This document shows, piece by piece, positions 49,495 to 57,256 of a DNA stretch of 64,000 bases. The notes beneath the pieces are model-generated. The model saw nothing but the letters and a program-made list of their open reading frames with translations. It searched no databases and had not been told where the DNA came from. Source of the stretch: Actinacidiphila epipremni. GTDB lineage: Bacteria > Actinomycetota > Actinomycetes > Streptomycetales > Streptomycetaceae. The position numbers and the translations under genes were made by a program. The stretch is taken from assembly GCF_012034175.1 (NCBI RefSeq), contig NZ_JAATEJ010000037.1, forward strand, positions 1-64,000. The letters are read 5' to 3'. Position 1 is the first letter of the stretch, and every line of letters starts with the position of its first letter.

Positions 49495-51138
49495 TCAGCG
49501 GTGCTGGAGGGACTTCACGTTGTCGCCGAAGGTCCAGCTCTTGGAGCCGTCCCAATTGACCGACCACGTCATGAGGCCCTTGAGGGCGCCGCCGAAGGCG
49601 TTCCAGGACTGGCTGACCAGGCTGGGGGCCATGTAGCCGCCGCCCGCGCCGGGTTGGGCGGGCAGGCCCGGGACCTGCTTGTCGTAGGGCACCTTGATCG
49701 TGGTGCCCTGGATGACCAGGCCGTTGTTGAGGCAGGTGGTCTGCGCGGTGAAGCCCGCGACGGTGCCGGCCTCGTAGGAGTCGCCGGAGCAGCCGTACAT
49801 GCTGCCGTTGTAGTACTGCATGTTGAGCCACCACAGGCGGCCGTTGTCCGCGTACTTCTTCACGATGGGCAGGTACGCGCCCCAGATCGAGCCGTAGGTG
49901 ACGCTGCCGCCGGTGACGTACGCGGTCTCGGGGGCCATCGTCAGGCCGAAGCCGGCGGGCATCTGCGCCAGCACGCCGTCGATGATGCGCTCCAGGTTGG
50001 CCTGCGAGGCGGACAGCGTGTTGATGTTGCCGCTGCCGGACAGGCCCGTCTCGATGTCGATGTCGATGCCGTCGAAGTTGTACTGCTTGAGGATCGGCAC
50101 GACGGTCGCCACGAAGCGGTCGGCGACCGCGCTGGAGGACAGGTCGATGCCGGCGGTCGCGCCGCCGATCGACATCAGGATCGTGGCGCCGGCCGCCTTG
50201 GCCTGGCACATCTCGGCGGGGGTGGCGACCTTGACGCCGCTGTCCATGCCGTCCTGCCACTCGACGGTGCCGTCGGAGAGGATCACCGGGAAGGCGGCGT
50301 TGATGACGTTGTAGCCGTGCTGGGCGATCCGGCTGTCGGTGATCGGTATCCACCCCAGGCCCGGGTGGACGCCGTTGGCGGCGCCGTCCCAGTTCTCCCA
50401 GTAGCCCTGGAGCACCTTGCCGGACGGCTTGGGCTTGGTGGCGCAGGTGCTGCCGCCCGGCGGGGCCGTGGTCGGGGTCGTCGGCGGGGTCGTCGTGGGT
50501 GAGGTGGGCGGCGTGGTCGGTGGCGTGGTCGGCGGCTTCGTGGTCGGCGAGGTCGGCGGTGTGGTGGGCGGCGTGGTGGTGGTGCCGCCGGGGCCGGTGA
50601 GCGAGACGTCGTCCGCGTAGTAGGTGGGCTGCCCGTACCAGCCGTGCAGGTAGACCGTCACGGAGGTGGCGTTCGCGCCGGTGGTGAAGGTGAGGCTGAG
50701 CTGCGTGTACGACGAGGCGCCCGGCGTCCAGGTGGACGGGTCGCTCGCGGCGCCGGTGCCGGTGGCGCCCAGGTAGACGTAGCTGCCCTGGACGTAAGCG
50801 CTCAGCGTGTACTGCGAGTTGGGCCGGACGCTGACCGTCTGCGCGCACTGGGCGTCGTCCTGGCCGTTGGGCGTGCCCTTGAGCGCCGAAGTGCCGGAGT
50901 GGACGGGGCTGCTGACGACCGCGCCGGACCCGCCGGAGCAGGTCCACTGCGAAAGCCCGCTCTCGAACCCGGAGTTGGCGACCAGGTTGACGGTGGCGGC
51001 CCCCGCCGCACCGGACCCGACCAGCCCCACCCCGGCGATGACGACGGCCGCGGAACTCGCCGCGGCAAGACTGCGCTTGAGGACGGTCGACCTGCGCCTG
51101 GCACGGCTCGACGGATCCGCGTTCGGGGCACGTTCCAC
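49495..51138 (-). CDS. Secreted chitinase, GH18 with N-terminal carbohydrate-binding module
   Basis: A 547-residue exported enzyme. A signal peptide (AAASSAAVVIAGVGLVGSGAAGA) leads to a jelly-roll CBM (NLVANSGFESGLSQWTCSGG to YYADDVSLTG), then a Thr/Pro linker of repeated PPTT units. The GH18 barrel follows with LQGYWENWDG, ATILMSIGGAT and the catalytic DGIDIDIE (final Glu is the acid). It hydrolyses chitin to chitobiose with retention. GTG 51138 has AGGAGG 5 nt upstream. Controlled by the direct-repeat promoter at 51205-51262. Confidence 0.95.
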   Translation of the reverse strand: MERAPNADPSSRARRRSTVLKRSLAAASSAAVVIAGVGLVGSGAAGAATVNLVANSGFESGLSQWTCSGGSGAVVSSPVHSGTSALKGTPNGQDDAQCAQTVSVRPNSQYTLSAYVQGSYVYLGATGTGAASDPSTWTPGASSYTQLSLTFTTGANATSVTVYLHGWYGQPTYYADDVSLTGPGGTTTTPPTTPPTSPTTKPPTTPPTTPPTSPTTTPPTTPTTAPPGGSTCATKPKPSGKVLQGYWENWDGAANGVHPGLGWIPITDSRIAQHGYNVINAAFPVILSDGTVEWQDGMDSGVKVATPAEMCQAKAAGATILMSIGGATAGIDLSSSAVADRFVATVVPILKQYNFDGIDIDIETGLSGSGNINTLSASQANLERIIDGVLAQMPAGFGLTMAPETAYVTGGSVTYGSIWGAYLPIVKKYADNGRLWWLNMQYYNGSMYGCSGDSYEAGTVAGFTAQTTCLNNGLVIQGTTIKVPYDKQVPGLPAQPGAGGGYMAPSLVSQSWNAFGGALKGLMTWSVNWDGSKSWTFGDNVKSLQHR

Positions 51139-51204
51139 GGCTGCCTCCTGGGGGGCAACGAGCGACGAGTGGGGGGATGGGCGCAGCCATGCGCGCTGTG
51201 ACCG

Positions 51205-51262
51205 ACCGTAGGAGCGCTGCCCAGGACACGTCAATAGGTCTGGACCAAAGAGGTCTGGACCA
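51205..51262 (-). promoter_or_regulatory. Streptomyces-type chitinase promoter with 12-bp direct repeats
   Basis: Leftward -35 TTGACG (51234-51229), 18-bp spacer, -10 TACGGT (51210-51205). Directly upstream are two identical copies of TGGTCCAGACCT (complement of 51251-51262 and 51236-51247), 3 bp apart. This is the known regulatory repeat of Streptomyces chitinase genes, linked to chitin induction and glucose repression, and it resembles half-sites of the GlcNAc regulator DasR. Confidence 0.85.
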
Positions 51263-51288
51263 GACGGAGGTGTGGCGCTGACGGGACG

Positions 51289-52071
51289 TCAGCGGGAGGC
51301 GCGGCGGAGGGGGAGGAGGGTTTCGGGGGTGGGGTGGGTGAGGTGGTCGAGGATCAGGCGGTGGACGAGGTCCGGGTGTTCGAGGGGGGCCAGGTGGGAG
51401 GCGGCGGGGAGGACGGCCAGGGTGGAGGGGGCGATCGCGCGGTAGAGGGCGGCGGTGTGCTCCAGGGAGATCATGTCGTCGTCGCCGGCCATCACGAGGG
51501 TGGGGGCCTGGATACGGGCCAGGTCCGCGGGGGTGAGGGTGGGCTGGGTGCGCCACATCCGGAGGACCTTCGCGGCGGCCACCGGCCAGTGCGCCGGGCC
51601 GTCCGGCGACGTGGACTCGTACAGCTCGCGGAAGAAGGCGAGGTCGGGGCCGTCCGGGGTCATCGCGTCCAGCATCGCGGGGTCGGCGAAGGATTCCGGC
51701 GCGGGGCGGAAGTTGGTGCCGATCACCACGGCCTTGCGCACCAGGTCGGGCCGGGCGAGCGCCACGAGGAGGGCGACGACACCGCCGTCGCTCCAGCCCA
51801 CCAGGTGCGCGGGGCCGCCCACGACGGTCTCCAGGAAGGCCGCCGTGTCGCCGGCCATGTCCTCGTACGTGAGCGGGCCCGCGACGTCGGGCGTGTGGCC
51901 GTGCGCGCGCCGCTCGGGCAGGAAGACCCGGTGGTCGGCGGCGAGAGCGGCCCGCAGCGCGCCCCAGGTCCCGTTGGTGGACAGGCCGCCGTGCAGCAGG
52001 AGCAGCGGGTCGCCGCCGCCCTCGGTCTCGTACCACGTCCTGACGCCGGGGAGTTCCGCGTATGCGCCCAT
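51289..52071 (-). CDS. Alpha/beta hydrolase
   Basis: A 260-residue hydrolase. It has LLLLHGGLSTNGTW (oxyanion loop) and the nucleophile elbow GWSDGG with Asp after Ser. Acid candidate is in VMAGDDDMIS, and His in LPAASHLAPLEHPDL. The length and HGG/GWSDGG pattern are common in general esterases and lactonases of actinomycetes. It is divergent from the phosphatase gene with 158 bp between. Its 3' end lies just upstream of the chitinase promoter. Confidence 0.87.
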   Translation of the reverse strand: MGAYAELPGVRTWYETEGGGDPLLLLHGGLSTNGTWGALRAALAADHRVFLPERRAHGHTPDVAGPLTYEDMAGDTAAFLETVVGGPAHLVGWSDGGVVALLVALARPDLVRKAVVIGTNFRPAPESFADPAMLDAMTPDGPDLAFFRELYESTSPDGPAHWPVAAAKVLRMWRTQPTLTPADLARIQAPTLVMAGDDDMISLEHTAALYRAIAPSTLAVLPAASHLAPLEHPDLVHRLILDHLTHPTPETLLPLRRASR

Positions 52072-52229
52072 CGCTCCAGACCCTTCCGGACGGCGTCGTC
52101 CCCCCAGTCTTGGCGCGCCCGGGGCACCCCGCAACGCGACCGGCCCCGTACGGCCGCTCGCAGCACACCCCCGGGGGCGAAGCGGGGGAAAATGGACGGG
52201 ACCCCGCGGGATCCGGAGGAGGTGCGTTC

Positions 52230-53528
52230 ATGGTCGGCAGGGACGCCGTGCTGGACATGACGCAGCGGTTCCTGCGGCGCGGGCACATCACGGGCTTCGA
52301 CGAGCTGCCCGCGCTGGTGGAGGAGTGCGGGGCGGCGGCCGGGCTCACCCGGGCCCGGGTGTTCGTGGCGGACCTGCGCGACGACGTGCTGTGCGAGCTG
52401 ACCGGCCGCGGCCCGGACGCCGGGGCGGGCGGGAAGCGGTACTCGATCGACCATTCGCTGCCCGGCACGGCCTTCCGGGAGAACAGCCCGCTGTCGGGGA
52501 TGGCGCGCGACGACTCCGCCGACCGCTGGTGGGTGCCGATCCTGGACGGTACGGAGCGGCTGGGGGTGCTGCGGGTCGATCTCGCCATACGGCCCGGGGC
52601 GGCCGGCTCCGGGAACACCGACGGGCCCAGGGACAGCCCCCGGGACAGCCGCGGCGGGGCGTGGGACGGCATGCAGGCCGCGCGGGTGCTCGCCTCGCTG
52701 GTGGGCCTGCACCTGGTGAGCAAGCGGCCCAGCAGCGACGCCTACTCCCGGCTGACCCGCCGGGGGCGCATGTCCGTGGCGGCCGAGCTGGAGTGGAACC
52801 TGATGCCGCCGCTGTCCTTCGCCAACCCGGACGTCGTCATCGCCGCGGCGGCCGAGCCCGCGTACGACATCGGCGGCGACGCCTTCGACTACGGCGTGGC
52901 CGGCGGGAAGGCGCATGTGGCGGTCTTCGACGCGATGGGTCACGACAGCTTCGCGGGGCTCACCGCGAGCGTGGCGGTCGCGGCGTTCCGCAACGAGCGG
53001 CGGCAGGACGCCGGCCTGGTCGCCATCGCCGAGGGCATCGAGCGGGCCCTCGTCGACCACTTCCAGGGCAGCCGCTACGCCACCGCGGTGCTGGCGGACC
53101 TGGACCTGGCCTCGGGCGTGTTCTCCTGGGTCAGCCGCGGCCACCCCCCGCCGATCATCATCCGCGGTGGGCGCTGGGTGAGCGGCCTGGAGTGCGACCC
53201 GGCCCACCCGCTCGGCATGGCGCTGGACCTGAAGGCGACGGTGTGCCGGGAGCAGCTGGAGGCGGGCGACCGCATCGTGCTCTACACCGACGGCATCACC
53301 GAGGCCAGGGACCGTACGGGTGACGAGTTCGGCATCGCGCGCTTCATCGAGTTCATCAACCGCCACCACGCGGAGGGCCTTCCGGTGCCGGAGACCCTGC
53401 GGCGGCTGATGCGCGCGATCCTGGCCCACAACCAGGGCAAGCTCGCCGACGACGCGACCGTGCTGTGCCTGGAGTGGCACGGTTCGAGCCGCAACCCGGC
53501 GCTGCGCCCCACCCGGCCGGACGGCTGA
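52230..53528 (+). CDS. SpoIIE-type PP2C phosphatase with N-terminal GAF-like domain (RsbU-like)
   Basis: A 432-residue regulator. Residues about 15-170 look GAF-like (ITGFDELPALVEECGAAAG, then WWVPILDGTERLGVLRVDL). The phosphatase domain has PAYDIGGDAFDYG, VAVFDAMGHDSFAGLTA (metal Asp residues), SRGHPPPIII, DRIVLYTDGITEARD and KLADDATVLCLEW. These proteins dephosphorylate anti-anti-sigma factors to release alternative sigma factors. No antagonist gene lies adjacent. GGAGGAGG precedes ATG 52230. Confidence 0.93.
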   Translation: MVGRDAVLDMTQRFLRRGHITGFDELPALVEECGAAAGLTRARVFVADLRDDVLCELTGRGPDAGAGGKRYSIDHSLPGTAFRENSPLSGMARDDSADRWWVPILDGTERLGVLRVDLAIRPGAAGSGNTDGPRDSPRDSRGGAWDGMQAARVLASLVGLHLVSKRPSSDAYSRLTRRGRMSVAAELEWNLMPPLSFANPDVVIAAAAEPAYDIGGDAFDYGVAGGKAHVAVFDAMGHDSFAGLTASVAVAAFRNERRQDAGLVAIAEGIERALVDHFQGSRYATAVLADLDLASGVFSWVSRGHPPPIIIRGGRWVSGLECDPAHPLGMALDLKATVCREQLEAGDRIVLYTDGITEARDRTGDEFGIARFIEFINRHHAEGLPVPETLRRLMRAILAHNQGKLADDATVLCLEWHGSSRNPALRPTRPDG

Positions 53529-53575
53529 CCCGGCGCGAGGGTGGACCCGGCCGGGGGCCCGCCGGCCGGACCGGC

Positions 53576-54592
53576 TCAGCGGCGGCGCAGCCGCTTGTCG
53601 GTCATGGGCGGGGTGGGGTCGACGTAGAAGTCGCCGGGGTTGACGTCCACGCCCGGCGGCACGATCGCGTCGATACGGTCCATGAGATCGTCGTCCAGCG
53701 TGACGTCGGCGCCGGCGAGCAGGTCCGCCAGGTGCTCGGGCCGGCGCGGCCCGATCAGCACGGAGGTGACCGCCGGATGGGCGCGGACGAAGGCGGTCGC
53801 CAGGTGCGGCAGCGGCATCCCGGCCTCGGCGGCCAGCGCCGCCAGCTCCCGTACGGCGTCGGCCTTGGCCCGCACGCCCGGCTGGGAGAGGTCGAACATC
53901 TTCGCGCCGGCGCCGGCGTTGCGGTGGCCGGCGGTGGGGTCCGCGCGGCCCGACAGCCAGCCGGAGTTGAGCGGGCCGAAGGTGAGCACGCCCATGCCGT
54001 AGCGCTGCGCGGTGGGCAGCACGCGCTGCTCGACGCCCCGGGTGAGGACCGAGTACGGCGGCTGCTCGGTGCGCAGGCGGTGGTGGCCGCGCCGCTCGGC
54101 GGTCCACTGCGCCGCCACGATCTCCTCCGGGGCGAAGAAGGACCCGCCGAGCGCCCTGATCTTCCCGGCCCGCACCAGGTCCGACAGCGCCCCCAGCGTC
54201 TCGTCGATGTCGGTGTACGGGTCGGGGCGGTGCATCTGGTAGAGGTCGACATGGTCGGTGCCCAGGCGGCGCAGGCTGTCCTCCAGCGCCTGCCGGACCC
54301 AGCGGGCCGACCCGCCGCGGCGGCCGGGGTCCTCCCCCATCGGCAGCCCGAACTTCGTGGCGAGCACGACCTCGTCCCGGCGCCCCTGGAGCGCCTTGCC
54401 GACGATCACCTCGGACTCGCCGCCGGAGTAGACGTCGGCGGTGTCCACGAGGTTGACGCCCGCGTCCAGTGCCGTGCGGATCATCCGGACCGACTCCTCG
54501 TGGTCGGTGTTGCCCATCGCGCCGAACATCATCGCGCCGAGGGCGTACTCGCTCACCGACATGCCGGTGCCGCCGAGGATCCTGCGTTTCAT
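53576..54592 (-). CDS. Aldo/keto reductase
   Basis: A 338-residue reductase of the AKR11/YajO-like group. Catalytic residues: Asp and Tyr in VDTADVYSGGESE, Lys in LATKFGLPMG, His in LYQMHRPDP. The C-terminal cofactor loop has TSVLIGPRRPEHLADLL. Divergent from an XRE-family regulator (175-bp gap), a frequent pairing in Streptomyces in which the regulator controls the reductase. Physiological substrate unknown. Confidence 0.92.
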   Translation of the reverse strand: MKRRILGGTGMSVSEYALGAMMFGAMGNTDHEESVRMIRTALDAGVNLVDTADVYSGGESEVIVGKALQGRRDEVVLATKFGLPMGEDPGRRGGSARWVRQALEDSLRRLGTDHVDLYQMHRPDPYTDIDETLGALSDLVRAGKIRALGGSFFAPEEIVAAQWTAERRGHHRLRTEQPPYSVLTRGVEQRVLPTAQRYGMGVLTFGPLNSGWLSGRADPTAGHRNAGAGAKMFDLSQPGVRAKADAVRELAALAAEAGMPLPHLATAFVRAHPAVTSVLIGPRRPEHLADLLAGADVTLDDDLMDRIDAIVPPGVDVNPGDFYVDPTPPMTDKRLRRR

Positions 54593-54767
54593 GGGGTGTG
54601 CCTCCTGCTCGTGGTACGGGCGGCGCCCGCCGCGCGGGGACGCCCGGGCGCCGTGCCGCCAGCCAAGCACCCGGGCGCGGCGGACCGGGAGACCCGCGCG
54701 GACCGGGGGTCCGGCAGGCCCCCTTTGGCGGCGGCCACCCGGTCGGCGGCCGATCTACGGTGGAGGC

Positions 54768-55631
54768 ATGGGTCAGGAGCCGAACACGGAGCTGCGGGAC
54801 TTCCTGCGCACGCGCCGCGCGAAGATCACCCCGCGGGAGGCGGGGCCGGTCCCGCAGGCCGGCGCCCGCCGGGTGCCGGGGCTGCGCCGCGAGGAGGTCG
54901 CGCAGCTGGCCGGGGTGAGCGTGGACTACTACGTGCGCCTGGAGCGGGGCCGGCATCTGAACGTGTCCGCGTCCGTGCTGGACGCGATCGCCCGGGCGCT
55001 GCGCCTGGACGACCTGGAGCGCGCCCATCTCTTCCGGATCGCCCGCCCCTCCCGGTCCCGGCCCCGTCCGCTGCCGCCGCAGCGGGTGCGCCCGGGCCTG
55101 CGGCTGCTGCTGGACAGCCTCACCGAGGTGCCCGCGCTGGTCTACGGCCGGCGGATGGACGTCCTGGCGAGCAACCACCTGGCCCGGGCGCTCTACACCG
55201 ACTTCGAGGCGCTGCCGGTGCGCGAGCGCAACATGGCGCGGCTGGTCTTCCTCGACGACGGCTTCCGGGCCCTCTACGCCGACTGGGAGGGCGCCGCGCG
55301 CGGCATCGTCGCCTCGCTGCGGCTGTACGCGGGGCGCCATCCGCACGATCCGGCGCTGGCCGCGCTGGTGGGTGAGCTGTCCGTCCAGGACGAGGACTTC
55401 CGCCGCTGGTGGGCCGATCACGACGTCTTCCGGCGCACGCACGGGACGAAGCACTTCCGCCATCCCGTCGTCGGCGAGCTCGTGCTGGGCTACGAGGCGT
55501 TCACGCCCACCGACGACCCGGACCAGACGCTCGGCGTCTCCACGGCGGAGCCGGGGTCGGCCTCGGCGCAGGCGCTGCGGCTGCTGGCGAGCGCGGCGGC
55601 GCCGGCGTGGGAGGGGCGGCCGGCGCGCTGA
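54768..55631 (+). CDS. XRE-family HTH regulator with MmyB-like ligand domain
   Basis: A 287-residue regulator. The HTH is near residues 35-75: VPGLRREEVAQLAGVSVDYYVRLERGR, then NVSASVLDAIARALRLDDLER. The C-terminal MmyB-type PAS-like domain has VPALVYGRRMDVLASNHLARALY and FRRWWADHDVFRRTHGTKHFRHPVVGEL. GGAGGC lies upstream of the ATG. It probably regulates the divergent aldo/keto reductase. Confidence 0.92.
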   Translation: MGQEPNTELRDFLRTRRAKITPREAGPVPQAGARRVPGLRREEVAQLAGVSVDYYVRLERGRHLNVSASVLDAIARALRLDDLERAHLFRIARPSRSRPRPLPPQRVRPGLRLLLDSLTEVPALVYGRRMDVLASNHLARALYTDFEALPVRERNMARLVFLDDGFRALYADWEGAARGIVASLRLYAGRHPHDPALAALVGELSVQDEDFRRWWADHDVFRRTHGTKHFRHPVVGELVLGYEAFTPTDDPDQTLGVSTAEPGSASAQALRLLASAAAPAWEGRPAR

Positions 55632-55654
55632 GGGGGCGGCGGCGTGCCGTGCGG

Positions 55655-56950
55655 TCAGCCGGCGGGCGCGGGCTGCGGCCGTACGGCTGCCGCGGGGCCG
55701 GGGCCGGCCGCGGGGGCCTCGGCGCCGGGGGGCCCGGCCGCCGGGACCTCGGCGGTGTCGCGCCGGGCGGCCAGCCGGGTGGCCGGGCCGATCGCGTACG
55801 CCGCGGCGGCCATGAGCGCGCCGAGCAGCAGCCAGCCCGGGGTGCCCCAGTCCAGCAGCAGGGTGGTGAGCGCCAGCGGGCCGAGCGTGCGGGCGACGGT
55901 CGTGCCGGTGCCGAAGAAGCCCTGGTACTCGCCGATCCGGTCCGCCGGGGCCAGGTCGAAGGAGAGCTGCCACGCGCCCGCCGACTGCTGCATCTCGGCG
56001 ACCACCTGCAGCACGGCGCCCAGCACCAGGGCCACCGCGGCGGGGCCCGCCGACCGCCCGGCCGACAGCGCGAACACCGCGCAGCAGGCGAGCATGACCA
56101 GCCCCGACAGCCGCAGCGCGCGCACCGCGCTGCCCTGGCCGGTGACCGAGCGCGCCGACCGTACCTGGAACAGCGTGACCGCGAGGGTGTTGAGCACGAA
56201 CAGCCCGGATGCCAGCCATGCCGGGGCGCCGGTGCGTTCGGTGATCCACAGCGGCAGCACCAGGCTGAGCAGGGGCAGCCGCAGCATCAGGACCGCGTTG
56301 AGCGCGGCGACCAGGACGTACGGCCGGTCCCGCAGGACGCCCGGGCGCGCCGCTCCGGCCGCGTCGGGTGCCGGGACCGCCTGCGCCGGCGCCACGCGGG
56401 GAAGCCGCAGCAGGAGCAGCGCGCAGCCGAGGAAGCACACCGCGTCGAGGGCGAGCGCGCCGCGGTAGGCCGCGGGCGTGCCGACGCCGAGCGCGAGGCC
56501 GCCGAGGGCCGCGCCGACCGCGAGCCCGCCGTTGAGCGTGGACTGGAGCCGGGCGAGCAGCCCCGTGCGCTCGCCGGCCGGCACCAGGCGGGCCAGCAGC
56601 GACTGCCGGGAGGCCGCCAGCCCCGACTGCGCGGAGGTGTAGGCGCACGCGGCCACGACGAAGGCGGCGAAGTCCCCCCGCACCACCAGGAACGAGCCGA
56701 CCGCCGCCGAGGTGGCCAGCGCCAGCAGCACCGAGGTGCCGCGCGGCCCGCGCCGGTCGGCCAGCCGCCCGAGCGGCACCCCGACGAGCGATCCCGCCGC
56801 CCAGGCGAGCGTCAGCCCGAGCCCGACCCACGCGGCGGACAATCCGGCCACCCGGGTGAAATACAGCGCCGACGTCGTGTAGAAGGCGCCGTCGCCGACG
56901 GAGTTGGCGAGCTGGGCCAGCGCGAGGCAGCGCTGGGAACGTGTCCTCAT
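55655..56950 (-). CDS. MFS transporter
   Basis: A 431-residue major facilitator with about 12 membrane segments. The loop motif GVPLGRLADRRGPR after segment 2 is the MFS signature. Other stretches are FVVAACAYTSAQSGLAA, YVLVAALNAVLMLRLPLLSLVLP and EYQGFFGTGTTVARTLGP, like drug/metabolite exporters of actinomycetes. The C-terminal 35 residues are Ala/Pro-rich. It converges with the regulator at 54768 (24-bp gap). Substrate unknown. Confidence 0.9.
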   Translation of the reverse strand: MRTRSQRCLALAQLANSVGDGAFYTTSALYFTRVAGLSAAWVGLGLTLAWAAGSLVGVPLGRLADRRGPRGTSVLLALATSAAVGSFLVVRGDFAAFVVAACAYTSAQSGLAASRQSLLARLVPAGERTGLLARLQSTLNGGLAVGAALGGLALGVGTPAAYRGALALDAVCFLGCALLLLRLPRVAPAQAVPAPDAAGAARPGVLRDRPYVLVAALNAVLMLRLPLLSLVLPLWITERTGAPAWLASGLFVLNTLAVTLFQVRSARSVTGQGSAVRALRLSGLVMLACCAVFALSAGRSAGPAAVALVLGAVLQVVAEMQQSAGAWQLSFDLAPADRIGEYQGFFGTGTTVARTLGPLALTTLLLDWGTPGWLLLGALMAAAAYAIGPATRLAARRDTAEVPAAGPPGAEAPAAGPGPAAAVRPQPAPAG

Positions 56951-57145
56951 ACCGACGAGCCTACGAGCCGGGTGGGCCGGTGATCAGGCCCATTCCGTCC
57001 CCGGATTCCTGGCCCACTTCTGCCGTGCGTACGGGCGCGGCGCCGGGCCGGCCTCCCCTCGCGACCGCGATCCGGCCCCGATTGTCAGTGCCCTCTGTCA
57101 CCATGCGAACACAAGGGGTGAGAGGGACGTTCGAGGAGGCTCGCG

Positions 57146-57256
57146 TTGAGGAAAGCACCCATCGCTCGCTGCGCAAACCGCCCGGAGCGGGGGCGGCAGC
57201 GCCCTTCGCGCCTGCCCCGCGCCGGGGCCGCCCGCGGCCGGGGGTGGACGGCATGA
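57146..57256 (+). CDS. Possible 36-residue Arg-rich peptide coupled to the ABC exporter
   Basis: TTG 57146 follows GAGGAGG by 5-6 nt and the frame ends in TGA 57254-57256, overlapping the exporter ATG (ATGA). The peptide is basic, with one Cys, Arg/Pro/Gly-rich in its second half. It may be a leader that brings ribosomes to a gene whose own ribosome site is weak, or chance. There is no homologue I can name. Confidence 0.35.
   Translation: MRKAPIARCANRPERGRQRPSRLPRAGAARGRGWTA

Noticed and set aside
50455..50600. Repeats resembling a CRISPR-like array
   Set aside because: They encode the Pro/Thr linker of the chitinase; units are short, coding and without spacers.
48677..52723. 1348-codon leftward frame
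   Set aside because: Out of frame with the chitinase and hydrolase genes, which have clear domains and starts.
51723..56831. 1702-codon leftward open frame
   Set aside because: It crosses several well-supported genes on both strands and has Arg/Ala/Pro-rich composition.
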